A DNA stretch of 64,000 nucleotides, from assembly GCF_964656455.1 (NCBI RefSeq), contig NC_135715.1, positions 37,148,603 through 37,212,602 on the forward strand, given 5' to 3'. A program made the position numbers and the translations under genes. The notes below the pieces were generated by a model, which saw only the letters and a program-made list of their open reading frames with translations, was not told where the DNA came from and did no database searches. How positions within the stretch are numbered: position 1 is the stretch's first letter; every line of letters begins with the position of its first letter. Of the stretch, positions 1-10,542 are shown one piece after another. The stretch comes from Halichoerus grypus. Taxonomy: Eukaryota; Chordata; Mammalia; Carnivora; Phocidae.

Positions 1-2134
1 AACTGTATAAAGAAAAAAAAAAAGGAATGGACTACTGTTATGTTGAATAGGGGTGCTAAATTCATATAAAACACTATAGAGTCCAAACAAAGTCTTATTC
101 CTGAGATTATGATATCTTTCATATAGACTAGACTAAAATGTATTCAAGTATAGAGTTCTTGCCCAAAGGCAGTCATGAAAATGTCTTACTTACCACTTCT
201 AGCAGAGATCAGATCCTTAAAACCAAAAGTCCCTCAGTCAGTAACTGATAGACTGATAAGATACAAACTGACTGAGATTGATCCTAAAATGGATGCCAAG
301 TTTAAATCGAACATCAAAGAATCCATTGTGACAAAAGATCATGGCAAGAAATAAAAGATAAGGAATAAGTTTTCTTTAAAGGACAAATTAAAAATAATTA
401 ACTCAAGGCCACATGTTTTGTAAGTTACATAACTAAAAATGAATTCCAGACCTTTTTATTGGTTCTCCACTTCAAGCACTAAGCTGGAATCTTTTTTTAA
501 AAAAAAATCTAATTTGTATTTTTGGAGTCTAGATTATTTCTGCTACTTGCTAATCCTCAACAGTAAAAATAGATGGCTTACTTTTTTTTTCCTGTTAATA
601 CATTTTGAGTTTATTTGATGGTCTCTTTTCCATTTCTTGTCCTAAATTTGTTATTCTAAAATTTCCTGAATGATGGAAAATCACTTTTACTAATCTGTTT
701 GAATATTTTCCTTTATTACTTCCTGGAGTTTTTTGAACATCATTTAAAAAAGTATTTATATTCATTATAAAAACAATATCTAAATAACAGTCTAAGATTC
801 TTGATGGTATTCCTTCGACATAATCAGTCAAGTTGAAATGATACAGATTAATTCACTAAAATGACAGGGACTGTGATTTACTAGATTTTGTAGATTAGTA
901 AGCAAGCAAATCCATGCACAATAAAAAATTAAGGGTAGTGCAGCATAAATTGATTTTTTTCATTTATCTTGACAACTCTAGTTTAAATTATTTATGACAT
1001 GCTTCACAGTATGCTAATGAATAGCCTCTAGTATCCTACAAAATAGAATTTTGAAGTTTAGACAACTAACTAAAATCCTGTGCTAATAAATCTTGTCTGA
1101 GAGTATGTTAAGATGCTAGGGCTTTGTGAGAAATTAGTTAAAAAAAAAGTAAAGGAAAGAAAGAAAAAGAACAGAAAACTGCTATATAGGTTGGCTTCTT
1201 AAATAGAATTTATTTTCAAGTGTGATGTGTCCCTCTGGCATATCTGATTTCTTTAACATTTCTGTGTCCCAGAAAAGTCTAGTAAGTTTTCTGAACTGCT
1301 ATTTGATTTTCTTTGCTATATTCCTCTGACAACTTTACATGATAGAGATATAAAATGTTATCTTAAAAGTTATCAGAGGACCTGCAATTCAAAATTAAAG
1401 AATTGATATTATCTCTTTTAAATTCATTTTGTAAAAAGACACATTTAGAAATGAATTGTTATTTAAAATTATAATCTTATGACTTCCACATTATTTTAAG
1501 CAATTAGTTAGAATCATACCAGTGGTATGACCCTTCATTTACTGGTTTTGCAAGAAAATCTAAGATGTCAAGATGTATTCTCATTTTTTAGTTGTAAACA
1601 CATATATACTTCAAAACAGAGAGAGTGCAAGGCCTTGATGTCTCACTAAAGTGAAAATTTAATGAAATAATAAACAATCTGACCAATTTTTGAATTAGAG
1701 GCAGAAGACATATAAACAATTATTTATTTCATTTTTCTTTGTTTATGTCTATTAGAAGATTAATTTTTGGCATTTATTCCATGTTACACACTGAGAATGA
1801 TAGGATTTGTTAATATTTAAGACATTGTATTTTAGGTGCAAATACACACTTATATTTTATTTGGCATTAAAATGTTCCTTACCCAAAGTCATTTTTCTCC
1901 TTCCTCAACACCCAGACATGTGCAAACATACTCACTCTAAAACACACACACACAAATAGAAAAAAAAAAAACACAAATATTTTAAGAATACAAAATATTT
2001 TTTTCAATAACTATATCTGAAATTAATTCCATTTAAATATGAATTCAAGCTTTAGTTTTGTTTGTTTCTGTAACCCATATAAAAAATACAATTAGAATAT
2101 CTATCATGTTGAGGACTGAAGTAGATTGGGTAAG
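1..2134. other. AT-rich DNA, no gene recognised
   Basis: No exon, RNA gene or clear repeat is visible. There are only short A-rich runs near 1141-1175 and a brief CA run near 1941-1955. A 78-codon frame on the minus strand at 595-831 has AT-driven composition and no recognisable motif, so it is not called. Confidence 0.6.
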
Positions 2135-2948
2135 TGTATTTGTTTCTTAGGGCTGCCATAACAGAGTACCACAGACTAGGTGGCTTAAACAACAGGAATT
2201 CATTTCTCAAAATTCTGGAGGTTGGAAGTCCAAGGTCAAGATGTTGGCGGGGTTAGGATAGAACACATCAGTATATACTGGATTAGAGGCCACCTTAAAG
2301 AACTCATTTTAACTTAATCACCCCTTTAAAGACCTTATCTTGAATGGAAGTGCTGTTTCTTCTTTTCTGCTTAGGCTCGAATGGCTGGTTTCAAGATGGG
2401 CAAGTTCATGAAACCGGGGAAGTTGGTGCTGGTCCTGGCCTGACCCTAGACTCTGGATGCAAAGCAGTCATTGTGAAGAACATTGATGATGGCACCTGAG
2501 ACCATCCCTACGGCCATGCTCTGGCGGCTGGAATTGACTGCTATCCCCACAAAGGGACAGCTGCCATGGGCGAGAAGAAAATTGCCAAGAGGTCAAAGAT
2601 CAAGTCTTTTGTGAAAGTTTATAACTACAATCACCTCATGCCCACAAGGCTACTCTGTAGATATCTCTTTGGACAAAAGTTTTGTCAACAAGGATGTCTT
2701 CAGAGACACAACTCTTAAATGTAAGGCCCGATGAGAGGCCAGGGTCAAGCTGGAGGAGAGGTATAAGACCGACAAGAACAAATGGTTTTTCTAGAAGCTG
2801 TGGTTTTAGATTTGTTTTGTTTCAATCATTAAAAATACCCTCCTCCCCCCAAAAAAGATCTTATCTCCAAATATGATTACATTTTAAGGTATTGGAGGTT
2901 AGGACTTCAATATGTAAACTTCGAGAGGACACAATTCAACCCATAACA
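2135..2948 (-). mobile_element. MLT1-type MaLR LTR, antisense, split by a retrocopy
   Basis: Both arms match an MLT1 LTR read in reverse. The left arm (2135-2340) carries the GGCTGCCATAACA, CCACAGACTAGGTGGCTTAAA and TTCTGGAGGTTGGAAGTCCAAG blocks. The right arm (2854-2948) carries CTCCAAATATGATTACATTTT and ends ACCCATAACA. MLT1 is a non-autonomous MaLR LTR of the ERVL class and very old. The element is interrupted at 2341-2853 by the RPL27 retrocopy, so it predates it. The flanking 5-mers (GTAAG left, CTAAA right) agree at 3 of 5 positions, so the original TSD is not convincing. Confidence 0.85.
2341..2853 (+). pseudogene. RPL27: Processed pseudogene of ribosomal protein L27
   Basis: This is an intron-less, dead copy of the mRNA for 60S ribosomal protein eL27. 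The aligned frame starts at the ATG at 2396 and reaches the expected stop TAG at 2807-2809. That is 414 bp against 411 bp for the 136-residue mammalian protein, which fits a 2-base insertion near 2445-2455 and a 1-base insertion near 2650. Stops appear early in the original frame (TGA at 2441, TAG at 2447), and further ones follow, for example a TGA in the GGCACCTGAGACC stretch. About 55 bp of 5' UTR precedes the start, so the copy looks nearly full length. ATTAAA at 2828-2833 and a short A tail follow. The copy is flanked by AAAGACCTTATCT (2328-2340) and AAAGATCTTATCT (2854-2866), a 13-bp TSD with one mismatch, as expected for L1-mediated retroposition. It lies inside an antisense MLT1 LTR. 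No function is expected. Confidence 0.95.
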
Positions 2949-3127
2949 CTAAATCTGGATAATCCTTGGTTAATCTTATGTAAGAACTTGTAAAATGAAA
3001 AGTATTGGAGAAATGCATTTTTTTTCTCCTCCAATTTAGGAGTTAATTTTTAGTGAATGCCCAAGCTCACAGAGGGCAATTACTCCCTCATGTCCTTTGA
3101 TACTTAACAACCTGGACACATTTAAGT

Positions 3128-3282
3128 TTCCTTCCTTCCTTCCTTCCTTCCTTCCTTCCTTCCTTCCTTCCTTCCTTCCTTCCTTCCTTCTTTCCTTCCT
3201 CTCTCTCTACCTTTCCCTCCCTCTCTTGCTCTCTCTTTCTCTCTTTCTTTCATTTTTGTCTCTGTTTCTGTCTCTGTCTCTG
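3128..3282. repeat. (TTCC)n tract followed by CT-rich simple repeat
   Basis: A nearly pure TTCC repeat runs from 3128 to about 3200. It grades into CTCT and CCCT runs and then TCTGTCTC units to about 3282. One strand is almost all pyrimidine for about 120 bp, so it could adopt triplex structure and should be length-variable. The open frames across it are low-complexity artefacts. Confidence 0.95.
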
Positions 3283-3304
3283 TAAGTGTGGGCTTCCTGA
3301 CCAA

Positions 3305-3570
3305 CTTCAGTGAACCAGGTCTGTGTTAGATGCTAAAAATAAAAATGTGAAGTCATGAAATACATCCACAGCCTTCATGGAGCTTACACTCTAGGAGTTG
3401 TGATAGATAATGTGTAATTATACAAATGAAAGACATTATTAAAACACTGCCAAATGCTAATAAGGAAGTATAGGCACTAGTTAAGTGCCAAAGTGGAAGT
3501 TCTCACCTAGTTGAGGTCCCAGGGCAATTATACTTGGAGAAGTTGTGATCTGAAGGATAAATACAAAGAA
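3305..3570 (-). mobile_element. L2 LINE fragment, antisense
   Basis: The stretch carrying CATGGAGCTTACACTCTAGG, followed by a GATAGATAATGTG block and an ATACAAATGAAAG block, matches the reverse of an L2 3' region, where 'cctcatggagcttacattctag' is typical. It is strongly diverged, and the right boundary is uncertain. Confidence 0.65.
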
Positions 3571-5029
3571 ATGCCATTTCCAAAGTTTCTTAAATAGAAT
3601 GTTTGGAGAACTGAATAAAGAATAGCTGGAGTTAAGTGTGGTAGATATGGGTCAATAAATCCATGGTTGAATAAACAGCATAAAATATAATAAGGAAGCA
3701 TAACTTCCAGCATTCTTTACTTTGTGAAATAAGATATTTTATCAATATCATTGCTGCAGTCAAAGGGATTTTACAGCATTGCATCTCCATGTCTATGATT
3801 TTAGCTGGACATGCAATTGAAAATTTTATCAAAATAATTGGAAGCAAAGGTTTCCAAACATAAAGTGCTATATATAAAGCATAATAGAAATGTGATGCTA
3901 ATATTTAAATAAAACATGATAAGAAAATAACACCTGTGATTAAATTTAGTCATTTTTCAGATGATACTCATAGTATTATATATACATATTTTCTAACTTC
4001 TCAGTGTATTAAAATTTATAATATTAAAATATATTCTTTTTAGTACCTATTTAGAAATAAGAGTGGATATTATTGAGTATCATTCGAAGGCCCAAGGAAA
4101 TGCTATATATGCAATTTCAACAATTTTAGAACTTCATCGTAAACTTATCTGAAGACTGCACCTGCTGCTTGTCAACGTTTATTCCGGAATCTCTTTCTAG
4201 CTATTGTGGAGGATTTGTCCAGCATTAAAACAGAGTAAAGATAAATAAACATTGCTTTGTAAGTTGATTCCAACCTAAATTAAAATGGAATACAATGGGG
4301 TGTGCATTATTAAGTGGCTTCTTTTAGTATAAAAACTGAGAAGGAAGGAAATAAAGTAGCTGGTCTGTGATCCAATTATCTGCAGGTACATGATCAGGCA
4401 CTCACAGAGGGAAGGAAATACAAATAGTCCAATCTAATATCATTGTAAGCAAGATAACCAAACCTTAAGGTAAACAGTATTTGGTAGGGGAGAGTCTTTA
4501 TCTTTGAAATGCTCTTAGTAGTATATTACTAGTGTATGATTGTTTTGTGTAAATATACCTGCAATCTATGGATTTCTGATGCCTAACTCCACAGCAAATG
4601 TCAGGTAAGTAGTCAACTCTCTGTGTTAAAGAGATGGAGATGTTTCATAACATGAATGCTCCCTGCTGTGTAAGGTGATGTAGGACCTCATTCAGGGCCT
4701 CATTCACTTATTGTTCTTTACCAGGGAATGTGTGTCCAGTGTAGAAAGGAAGGGGCCATCTATAATGTGCCAGACATCTCTGCTTTGCCTGTGTCTACTT
4801 ACTGTTTGAAACTGAAATTATTACTAAAATTTAATTTGGGTAGGATTGCTGATTCCTGTAGGTATGATTTTGCAAACCAATCTTTTACCTAGTTTTAGCT
4901 CAACACACACACACAAATACATATTGCAAATTCCATATCCATTTAGTTTAAATGGATATGAAATCGTCAATTTGCCTTTGGATTTGTTTCATATTTAATA
5001 ACAAATCCGAGTGAAGTTTGATTTACGTA
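3571..5029. other. Unassigned AT-rich DNA
   Basis: No gene or confident repeat is seen. Two small overlapping minus-strand frames at 3528-3847 have no motif. A short CA run lies near 4902-4915. The segment 4640-4800 is slightly richer in GC but has no recognisable origin. Confidence 0.5.
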
Positions 5030-5310
5030 TATAAAATGATGAGATTTTAAATGCACAGTTTGAAAAGTTTTGACAAATGTGTACAAATTTAGAGCAAAAT
5101 ATAGAAAGTTCTATTACCACAGAAAGTCCCCTTCTTCGTTTTTTGAGTCAAAGATTATCCTTTCTTCAACCAATGGCAATTGCCGTTCTTACATTAATCA
5201 CCATGTATCAGTTTTGCCTCTCCTTACACAAAGAAATGCTGAGTTTTGTTTGACAGATAAATTACCAGAGAATTATCTTGATCTTGCGGAGGCCTGGCTT
5301 TTGGTTTTGT
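5030..5310. mobile_element. Old L1 (L1M-type) 3' UTR-like fragment
   Basis: The order of blocks (AAAGTTTTGACAAATGTGTAC, then ATAGAAAGTTCTATTACCAC, AAAGTCCCCTTCTTC, then TATCAGTTTTGCC) resembles a common old mammalian L1 3' sequence read in reverse. Divergence is high, so subfamily and strand are left open. The 80-codon frame at 5070-5312 lies inside it and is not considered a gene. Confidence 0.45.
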
Positions 5311-6207
5311 AAAGGAGGTTTGTAGGTATCTGTCCCACAGAAAACCTTTACTCCAGAGCTTACTTTAAGATATGCCATTTTGCATTTAACTGAAATGCCA
5401 GATTTTTTTTTTAAAACAAACCACTCTCTCTATGAAGTTTTAGCTTCAAGGTTTTTGTTTGTTTGTTTTGTTTTTTCTTTTCCCCAGCAGCGGTTGTAGC
5501 TAAAAATATTACTTCTAAGCTACTAATTTTTTCTGGATGCCTTGGCTTTTTGTAATTTTTGTTTTGTAATTTTCATGGACAGTTAAAGAGTACAACATAG
5601 ATTTGAAGAAAACTTTATGTAGATTTTGGCAATCCTAAATTCCCTCATTGACAAATTTTCCCTTTAATTCCTAGTACCTCTGATAGCTTCAAACTTTGAC
5701 CATTATTCTTGCATCTCAGTAAGATAGTATTTATTTTCCTTTTTACTCCATTATTTGGCCCTATGACCTGGGAAGTATTCTTAAGGAAAAATAGCTAAAT
5801 GTAACACATATCTAGTTTATTTATCTTCTTTCAAGGATAGTGTTACTGTAGTTTCTACTTATGTTGAGTTATTCTTAAATAATTGTTTTTTTATATTTTA
5901 TCTACAGTTTATAATCATTAGCTCAAGTTATAGCCAATACAATTATTCTGCTATAACCAGAACCAGAACTCCAAATTATGTTTCTTAGAGGTCAAATAAA
6001 ATGTTTATTTAAAATATAAAACAATATACATTTTTAGGATGTATCTGCCACACAGCTCTTTTAGATTTATAAACTTTAGAATAACATTATTTGGCTGTTC
6101 ATTTTATTCTATGAATTTCCAAAAAATGGTAGCTATGTATCCTGTGCCCAAAGACTTTACAGTTTGCTTACAATGTAAAATATGAACACACACCAGTGAG
6201 GAAGAAC
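5311..6207. other. Unassigned AT-rich DNA with a (TTTG)n run
   Basis: A GTTT-type run lies at about 5453-5478. Nothing else is recognised. Confidence 0.5.
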
Positions 6208-6299
6208 TCAATAACAACAACAGCAACATCAGCAATAATAATAACAATAATAGTAATAGTAGTAGTTGTAATAGTAATAATAATGATAACAATAATAAA
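6208..6299. repeat. Imperfect AAT/AAC trinucleotide repeat
   Basis: About 90 bp of interrupted AAC, AGC, AAT and AGT units. The reverse frame reads as a poly-leucine run, which is a repeat artefact and not a signal peptide. Confidence 0.9.
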
Positions 6300-6843
6300 T
6301 TTGTGACTACATTGAAACATGAAAATTATTCCATAAATTTTAGAAGTGACACTCTTACTTAAAGTGTCAAGATATAAAATGTCATGTGAGAATCGTGTTT
6401 TAAGAAATGTAACTCTAGTCTTCCTATAAATATGAATTTCTGCTCAATTCAGTATGTTTATAGTATTTTTCAGCTTCTCATATTTGTCATTTTATTTTTG
6501 CCTTTACGTTCTCAGAGTTGGTTATATTATTGCAAGAACTAAGAATATCTATAGACAAGCATTTCATTTTCATAACAATAATATGTGTAATTTTAATTTC
6601 CTTTACCTATTCCAGAAGCACATGTATATTTACAGGGACATTAAAATATCTAGTACTCGGCAAGGTAAAATTGACAATGTATGGCATACTACACAAAATT
6701 ACCAGGCTTGCAATAAAGAAGGAAAAAATAAAATGAAATGAATCAGGAAAAAAAAAGTCAATGAATAGAAATTGAACCAGAAATGAAACAGATAATAGAG
6801 TAAGTGAATAGAATAAGTGAACAAGAACATTAAAAGAGTTATT
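6300..6843. other. Unassigned AT-rich DNA
   Basis: Two overlapping plus-strand frames (95 and 72 codons, 6454-6741) occur in very AT-rich sequence. They are rich in Phe, Tyr, Ile and Lys and have no domain signature, so neither is called as a gene. Confidence 0.5.
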
Positions 6844-6855
6844 ATGTCAATGTTC

Positions 6856-7046
6856 TTTTTTTTAAAGATTTTATTTATTTGAGAGAAAAAGAAAGAGTGT
6901 GTGTGCACAAGCAGTGGGGGAGGACATAGGAAGAAGCAGATTCCTTGCTCAGCAGGGAGCCCTACGTGGGGCTCGATCCCAGGACCCTGAGATCAGGACC
7001 TGAGCCGAAGGCAGATGCTTAACTGACTGAGCCACCCAGGCGTCCC
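6856..7046 (-). mobile_element. can-SINE, antisense, with 15-bp TSD
   Basis: A poly(T) start, GATTTTATTTATTTGAGAGA, GGGGCTCGATCCCAGGACCC and the end GAGCCACCCAGGCGTCCC define a complete antisense SINE. ATGTCAATGTTCTTT occurs perfectly at 6844-6858 and 7047-7061 as the target duplication. Confidence 0.97.
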
Positions 7047-7253
7047 ATGTCAATGTTCTTTATAGGCAAGAAGCTTGAGTAAAGCTTGAACAAGTTAAGC
7101 AGAGTCATGAAAAACATAAAGAACATCCGGATATATATTCTACAAAAGTAAAATACAAGGCCAGCGAGAAAAAAGCACTATTAGAAATTAATAAAAGATT
7201 AGATATTATAAAAGTAGGGATTAGTAACTGAAAATATAGCAATAAAACATGTA

Positions 7254-7420
7254 TATGATGTTTATGATATATGTTATATATAATATTTATGATATATAAA
7301 TACCATACATATATACAGTATTTATGATATAGGGTATATATATATATATGGCATATATATTTATGATCTATATGAATATATATATAATAATATGTATATA
7401 TGATATTTCCTCTTATATGT
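7254..7420. repeat. AT-rich tract with TATA and TTTATGATATA motifs
   Basis: Cryptic simple sequence with repeated TTTATGATATA motifs and a pure (TA)n core near 7336-7349. It is likely to be unstable and to fold into hairpins. Confidence 0.8.
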
Positions 7421-7743
7421 AAGATGGTTATACATTAATGTCTTAGGAACCATTCATGATTTTGAATATTTGCAAAATTTTTGCAGATATAATCATGGAT
7501 ATCTTTCAAGAATGTTGTTATACAAGGTTTTTGCAAGTTCTGTGCCTAGCCAAAGGTTCTGAATTGTGCTATCTTACAAGTACATGCATCTTATAATGCA
7601 CAATGATAAATTTTATAAATTAACATTAGTTTACTAAAATTTATAGCTCAGGCATTAAGTCTTCCAGAAAACAATGTCAGACTAATGCAACAAAAAGTTT
7701 CCCAGAGTTGGAGGAATCTTTCTGATAAGAAATAATCAGCCCT

Positions 7744-7851
7744 CCCTGCTCAGCAGGGAGTCTGCTTCTCCCTCTGACCCTCCCCCCTCTCATGTGCTCT
7801 CTCTCTCTCTCTCTCTCAAATAAATAAATAAAATCTTTAAAAAAAAAAAAA
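7744..7851 (+). mobile_element. can-SINE, 5'-truncated
   Basis: Only the 3' half is present, from TCCCTGCTCAGCAGGGAGTC through the CT-rich tract to AAATCTTT and poly(A). AAGAAATAATCAGCCCT at 7727-7743 and AAGAAATAATGAGCCCT at 7850-7866 form a TSD with one mismatch. The truncation therefore happened at insertion and is not a later deletion. Confidence 0.95.
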
Positions 7852-7866
7852 GAAATAATGAGCCCT

Positions 7867-8548
7867 AACAGAGACACCTTACCTCGGTTTTAATTTTAAA
7901 TGGGGTATTTTGGATATTCATAGAGAATTATATTTAGTTCTCGCTAAGATTAAATAGTGAAGATATTTTGCCATTGACCATTTTTCTATAGACATATAGG
8001 TTTGTCAGCAAGTACCAGTTGAACTACTTTTTTGGCTTTCTTATGCTAACAATATTTTTTTCTGCTTTCAATGTTTTATAAGAGATACCATAATAAAATA
8101 AATTCCCAATTATAAATTTAAAAAACATAAACAACACAGATCCCCAGAGTATATTCTGGATCCATTAGAGTTTCTGGCAATTTCATATGATTGTTTACAT
8201 CTATAGAGCAGTCTGGTGAACAGTGGGTTTAAAATAATAGGTCCAATTATTACCAGATATACAATATCAGAGAAAAGTGAAATATTATTTGTTGTAATTT
8301 CATTTTAGGGTAAGATTTAGAGTATTGTATTTCAGAAATGTTGTAAGTAAATTATCATAAAGTGGGAATTTTGATTAATTGGATGGCAATAGTTTATAAT
8401 CAACATCAGTAAATGTGTATCACACATTTGTATTATATGAATACCTTATTCCTGGTTTGATATCTACAATCATAAAATGTTGGATTTCTTAAGGAGTTCA
8501 GGAAGATTTTGTGAAATGTTAAATAATAATTGTGTTTATTATGAAATG
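7867..8548. other. Unassigned AT-rich DNA
   Basis: No gene or clear repeat. A CCCCAGAGTATATTCTGG segment near 8152 faintly recalls a MER5-like element but is too weak to call. Confidence 0.5.
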
Positions 8549-8566
8549 TCCCTGCTGAATGTTTTC

Positions 8567-8775
8567 TTTTTTATTTTTATTTTTTTTAGATTTTTTTTTT
8601 TTTAATTTATTTATTTGTCAGAGAGACAGAACACAAGCAGGGGGAGAGGCAGGCAGAGGGAGAAGCAGGCTCCCCGCCGAGCAAGGAGCCCGATGTGGGA
8701 CTCGATCCCAGGACCCTGGGATCATGACCTGAGCCGAAGGCAGCCGCTTAACCGACTGAGCCACCCAGGCGTCCC
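8567..8775 (-). mobile_element. can-SINE, antisense (outer copy of a stacked pair)
   Basis: A T-rich start, a TCGATCCCAGGACCCTGGGA body and the end GAGCCACCCAGGCGTCCC. It is followed by GAATGTTTTC at 8776-8785, which repeats the sequence at 8557-8566, so this SINE has its own short TSD inside the duplication that belongs to the next SINE. Confidence 0.95.
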
Positions 8776-8785
8776 GAATGTTTTC

Positions 8786-8987
8786 TTTTTTTAAAAAAAA
8801 GATTTTATTTATTTATTTGACAGAGAGAGAGACAGCGAGAGAGGGAACACAAGCAGGGGGAGTGGGAGAGGGAGAAGCAGGCTTCCCGCCGAGCAGGGAG
8901 CCCGACGTGGGGCTCGATCCCAGGACCCTGGGATCATGACCTGAGCCGAAGGCAGATGCTTAACTGACTGAGCCACCCAGGTGCCCC
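8786..8987 (-). mobile_element. can-SINE, antisense (older copy of a stacked pair)
   Basis: A full antisense SINE ending in GAGCCACCCAGGTGCCCC. The long TSD TCCCTGCTGAATGTTTTC occurs at 8549-8566 and 8989-9006, bracketing both SINEs. This copy therefore inserted first, and the one at 8567-8775 landed in its left duplication. Confidence 0.95.
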
Positions 8988-9221
8988 ATCCCTGCTGAAT
9001 GTTTTCCTAAGAACAGTGGCAATCAAAAAGATGTCAGTGGCATTCAACATGGACATTTCATATGTACACACACACATATATGTATACATGTGTATACAGA
9101 TATCCATACACACCCACTTACTTATTGTCGGTCTTGCTAGATGTTCTTCAATTTTTTCTTGATTTTGTTTTTGAGGAAACAGCTATGTTTCATTAAGTTT
9201 TGTCCATCTTTTCTTATTTTC

Positions 9222-9426
9222 TTTTTTTTTTAATTTTTATTTATTTATTTGACAGAGCGGGAGAGAGAGAGGGAGAGAGCACAAGCAGAGGGCACAGCAG
9301 GCAAGAGAGGGAGAAGCAGGCTCCCAGCTGAGCAGGGAGCCCAATGCGGGGCTCCATCCCAGGACCCTGGGATCATGACCTGAGCCGAAGGCAGATGCTT
9401 AACTGACTGAGCCACCCAGGCGCCCC
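9222..9426 (-). mobile_element. can-SINE, antisense
   Basis: A poly(T) start, then a GCGGGGCTCCATCCCAGG body and the end GAGCCACCCAGGCGCCCC. The TSD is TCTTTTCTTATTTTC (9207-9221) and TCTTTTATTATTTTC (9427-9441), with one mismatch. Confidence 0.96.
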
Positions 9427-9450
9427 TCTTTTATTATTTTCAATTTAAAT

Positions 9451-9476
9451 GTGCGTGTGTGTGGTGTGTGTGTGTT
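9451..9476. repeat. Short (GT)n microsatellite
   Basis: GT dinucleotides interrupted once by GG, just after the SINE. A related CA/TA run is at 9065-9110. Confidence 0.85.
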
Positions 9477-10034
9477 TCTTTCTCTTGTCCTCATTATTTG
9501 CTTCTTTCTACTGGCTTTGGATTTATTTTGCTGTTGTTTTTTCTAATTTCTTGACACGAGAGCTTAAATTATTGATTGAAAAATTTTCCTCTTTTCTAAG
9601 GTAAACAGTGTTGGTATATATTTTTATCTCAGCACTGCTTCAGCATGGCGCTACAAATTTTAATATGTTGTACTTTCATTTCATTTAATTCTATATATTT
9701 TTGCCTTTAAAACATAACTTTTGTACACATTATTAAAATATTAAATACAAGGATAAAATAGCATATCCTTGGCTAAGTTTTTTCCATTCTAAACCTTACT
9801 TTTATGAAGATTTAATTTCTCTCATGTGCTCAAAAAATACCTTGTACAACTCTCAGTGACAGTACTTATCCCATTTAAATGTATTAAAATTACAAGTCTC
9901 CTAAATCTTAGATCCAGAAAGCAAACAGCATGTCTTTAATCTTTGAACTACCATAACTATGCAAAATTCCTCCTGTATGGTAGGATATTGACCAGTCTAA
10001 TTCAACCAGGTTATTAGAATAGGAGTCACTTCTG
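9477..10034. other. Unassigned AT-rich DNA
   Basis: No exon-like frame or recognised repeat. Confidence 0.5.
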
Positions 10035-10115
10035 TTTGTATGACTTTGGAAAAGTTACTTAATTTTTCTGAATTGAGTTTCCTCATTTATATATCAATTA
10101 TGTTAAAATTATAAA
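10035..10115 (+). mobile_element. Possible MIR fragment
   Basis: ATGACTTTGGAAAAGTTACTT, TTTTTCTGAATTGAGTTTCC and TCATTTATA follow the MIR core order (GTGACCTTGGGCAAGTTACTT, CTGTGCCTCAGTTTCC, TCATCTGTA). It is short and diverged. Confidence 0.5.
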
Positions 10116-10123
10116 TGTTTTTA

Positions 10124-10340
10124 AAATTTTCAAGTTTTAATTTAAATTCTAGTTAGTAACATACAGTGTAATATTAGCTTCAGGTGTACAACATAGTGAT
10201 TCAACACTTCCATACATCACCTTGTGCTCTTCACAAGTGCCCTCCTTAACCCCCATCACCTATCTAACACCCCACCTACCCACCTCCCCTCTGGTAACCA
10301 TCAGCTTGTTCCCTACAATTAAGAGTCTGTTTCTTTTTTA
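10124..10340 (-). mobile_element. Carnivore L1 3' end, antisense
   Basis: TTCAAGTTTTAATTTAAATTC, TAGTTAGTAACATACAGTG, TTCAGGTGTACAACATAGTG and CTTCACAAGTGCCCTCC are the reverse of a carnivore L1 3' UTR that ends in an A tail. The copy is 5'-truncated to about 220 bp. A related but younger copy is at 63015-63612. Confidence 0.85.
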
Positions 10341-10542
10341 ACTCTTGAATGCTCTGCCTTTGCCAAGCTAATGAAAGAAACATGGTTATATCGTGAAAAA
10401 CACAACAGCAGAGCTTATTTAAGAAGCTTACCTGAGAATAGTTAAAAATAAACTTGACACCATACGAATACTCATTTTTGTATGTCCTGCATGGTGTTGT
10501 ATTGTGTGTAACTATTTTTTAGGTTATTTCCATTAAATTATA

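Noticed and set aside
2682..2876. 64-codon frame over the RPL27 copy
   Set aside because: It is out of frame with RPL27 and a by-product of the pseudogene.
3097..3304. Frames reading FLPS or KEGR repeats on the two strands
   Set aside because: Translation of the TTCC microsatellite.
6208..6299. Poly-leucine reverse frame as a signal peptide
   Set aside because: It is the translation of an imperfect trinucleotide repeat.
8152..8260. Possible MER5-like fragment
   Set aside because: Only one short block matches and the expected terminal repeats are missing.
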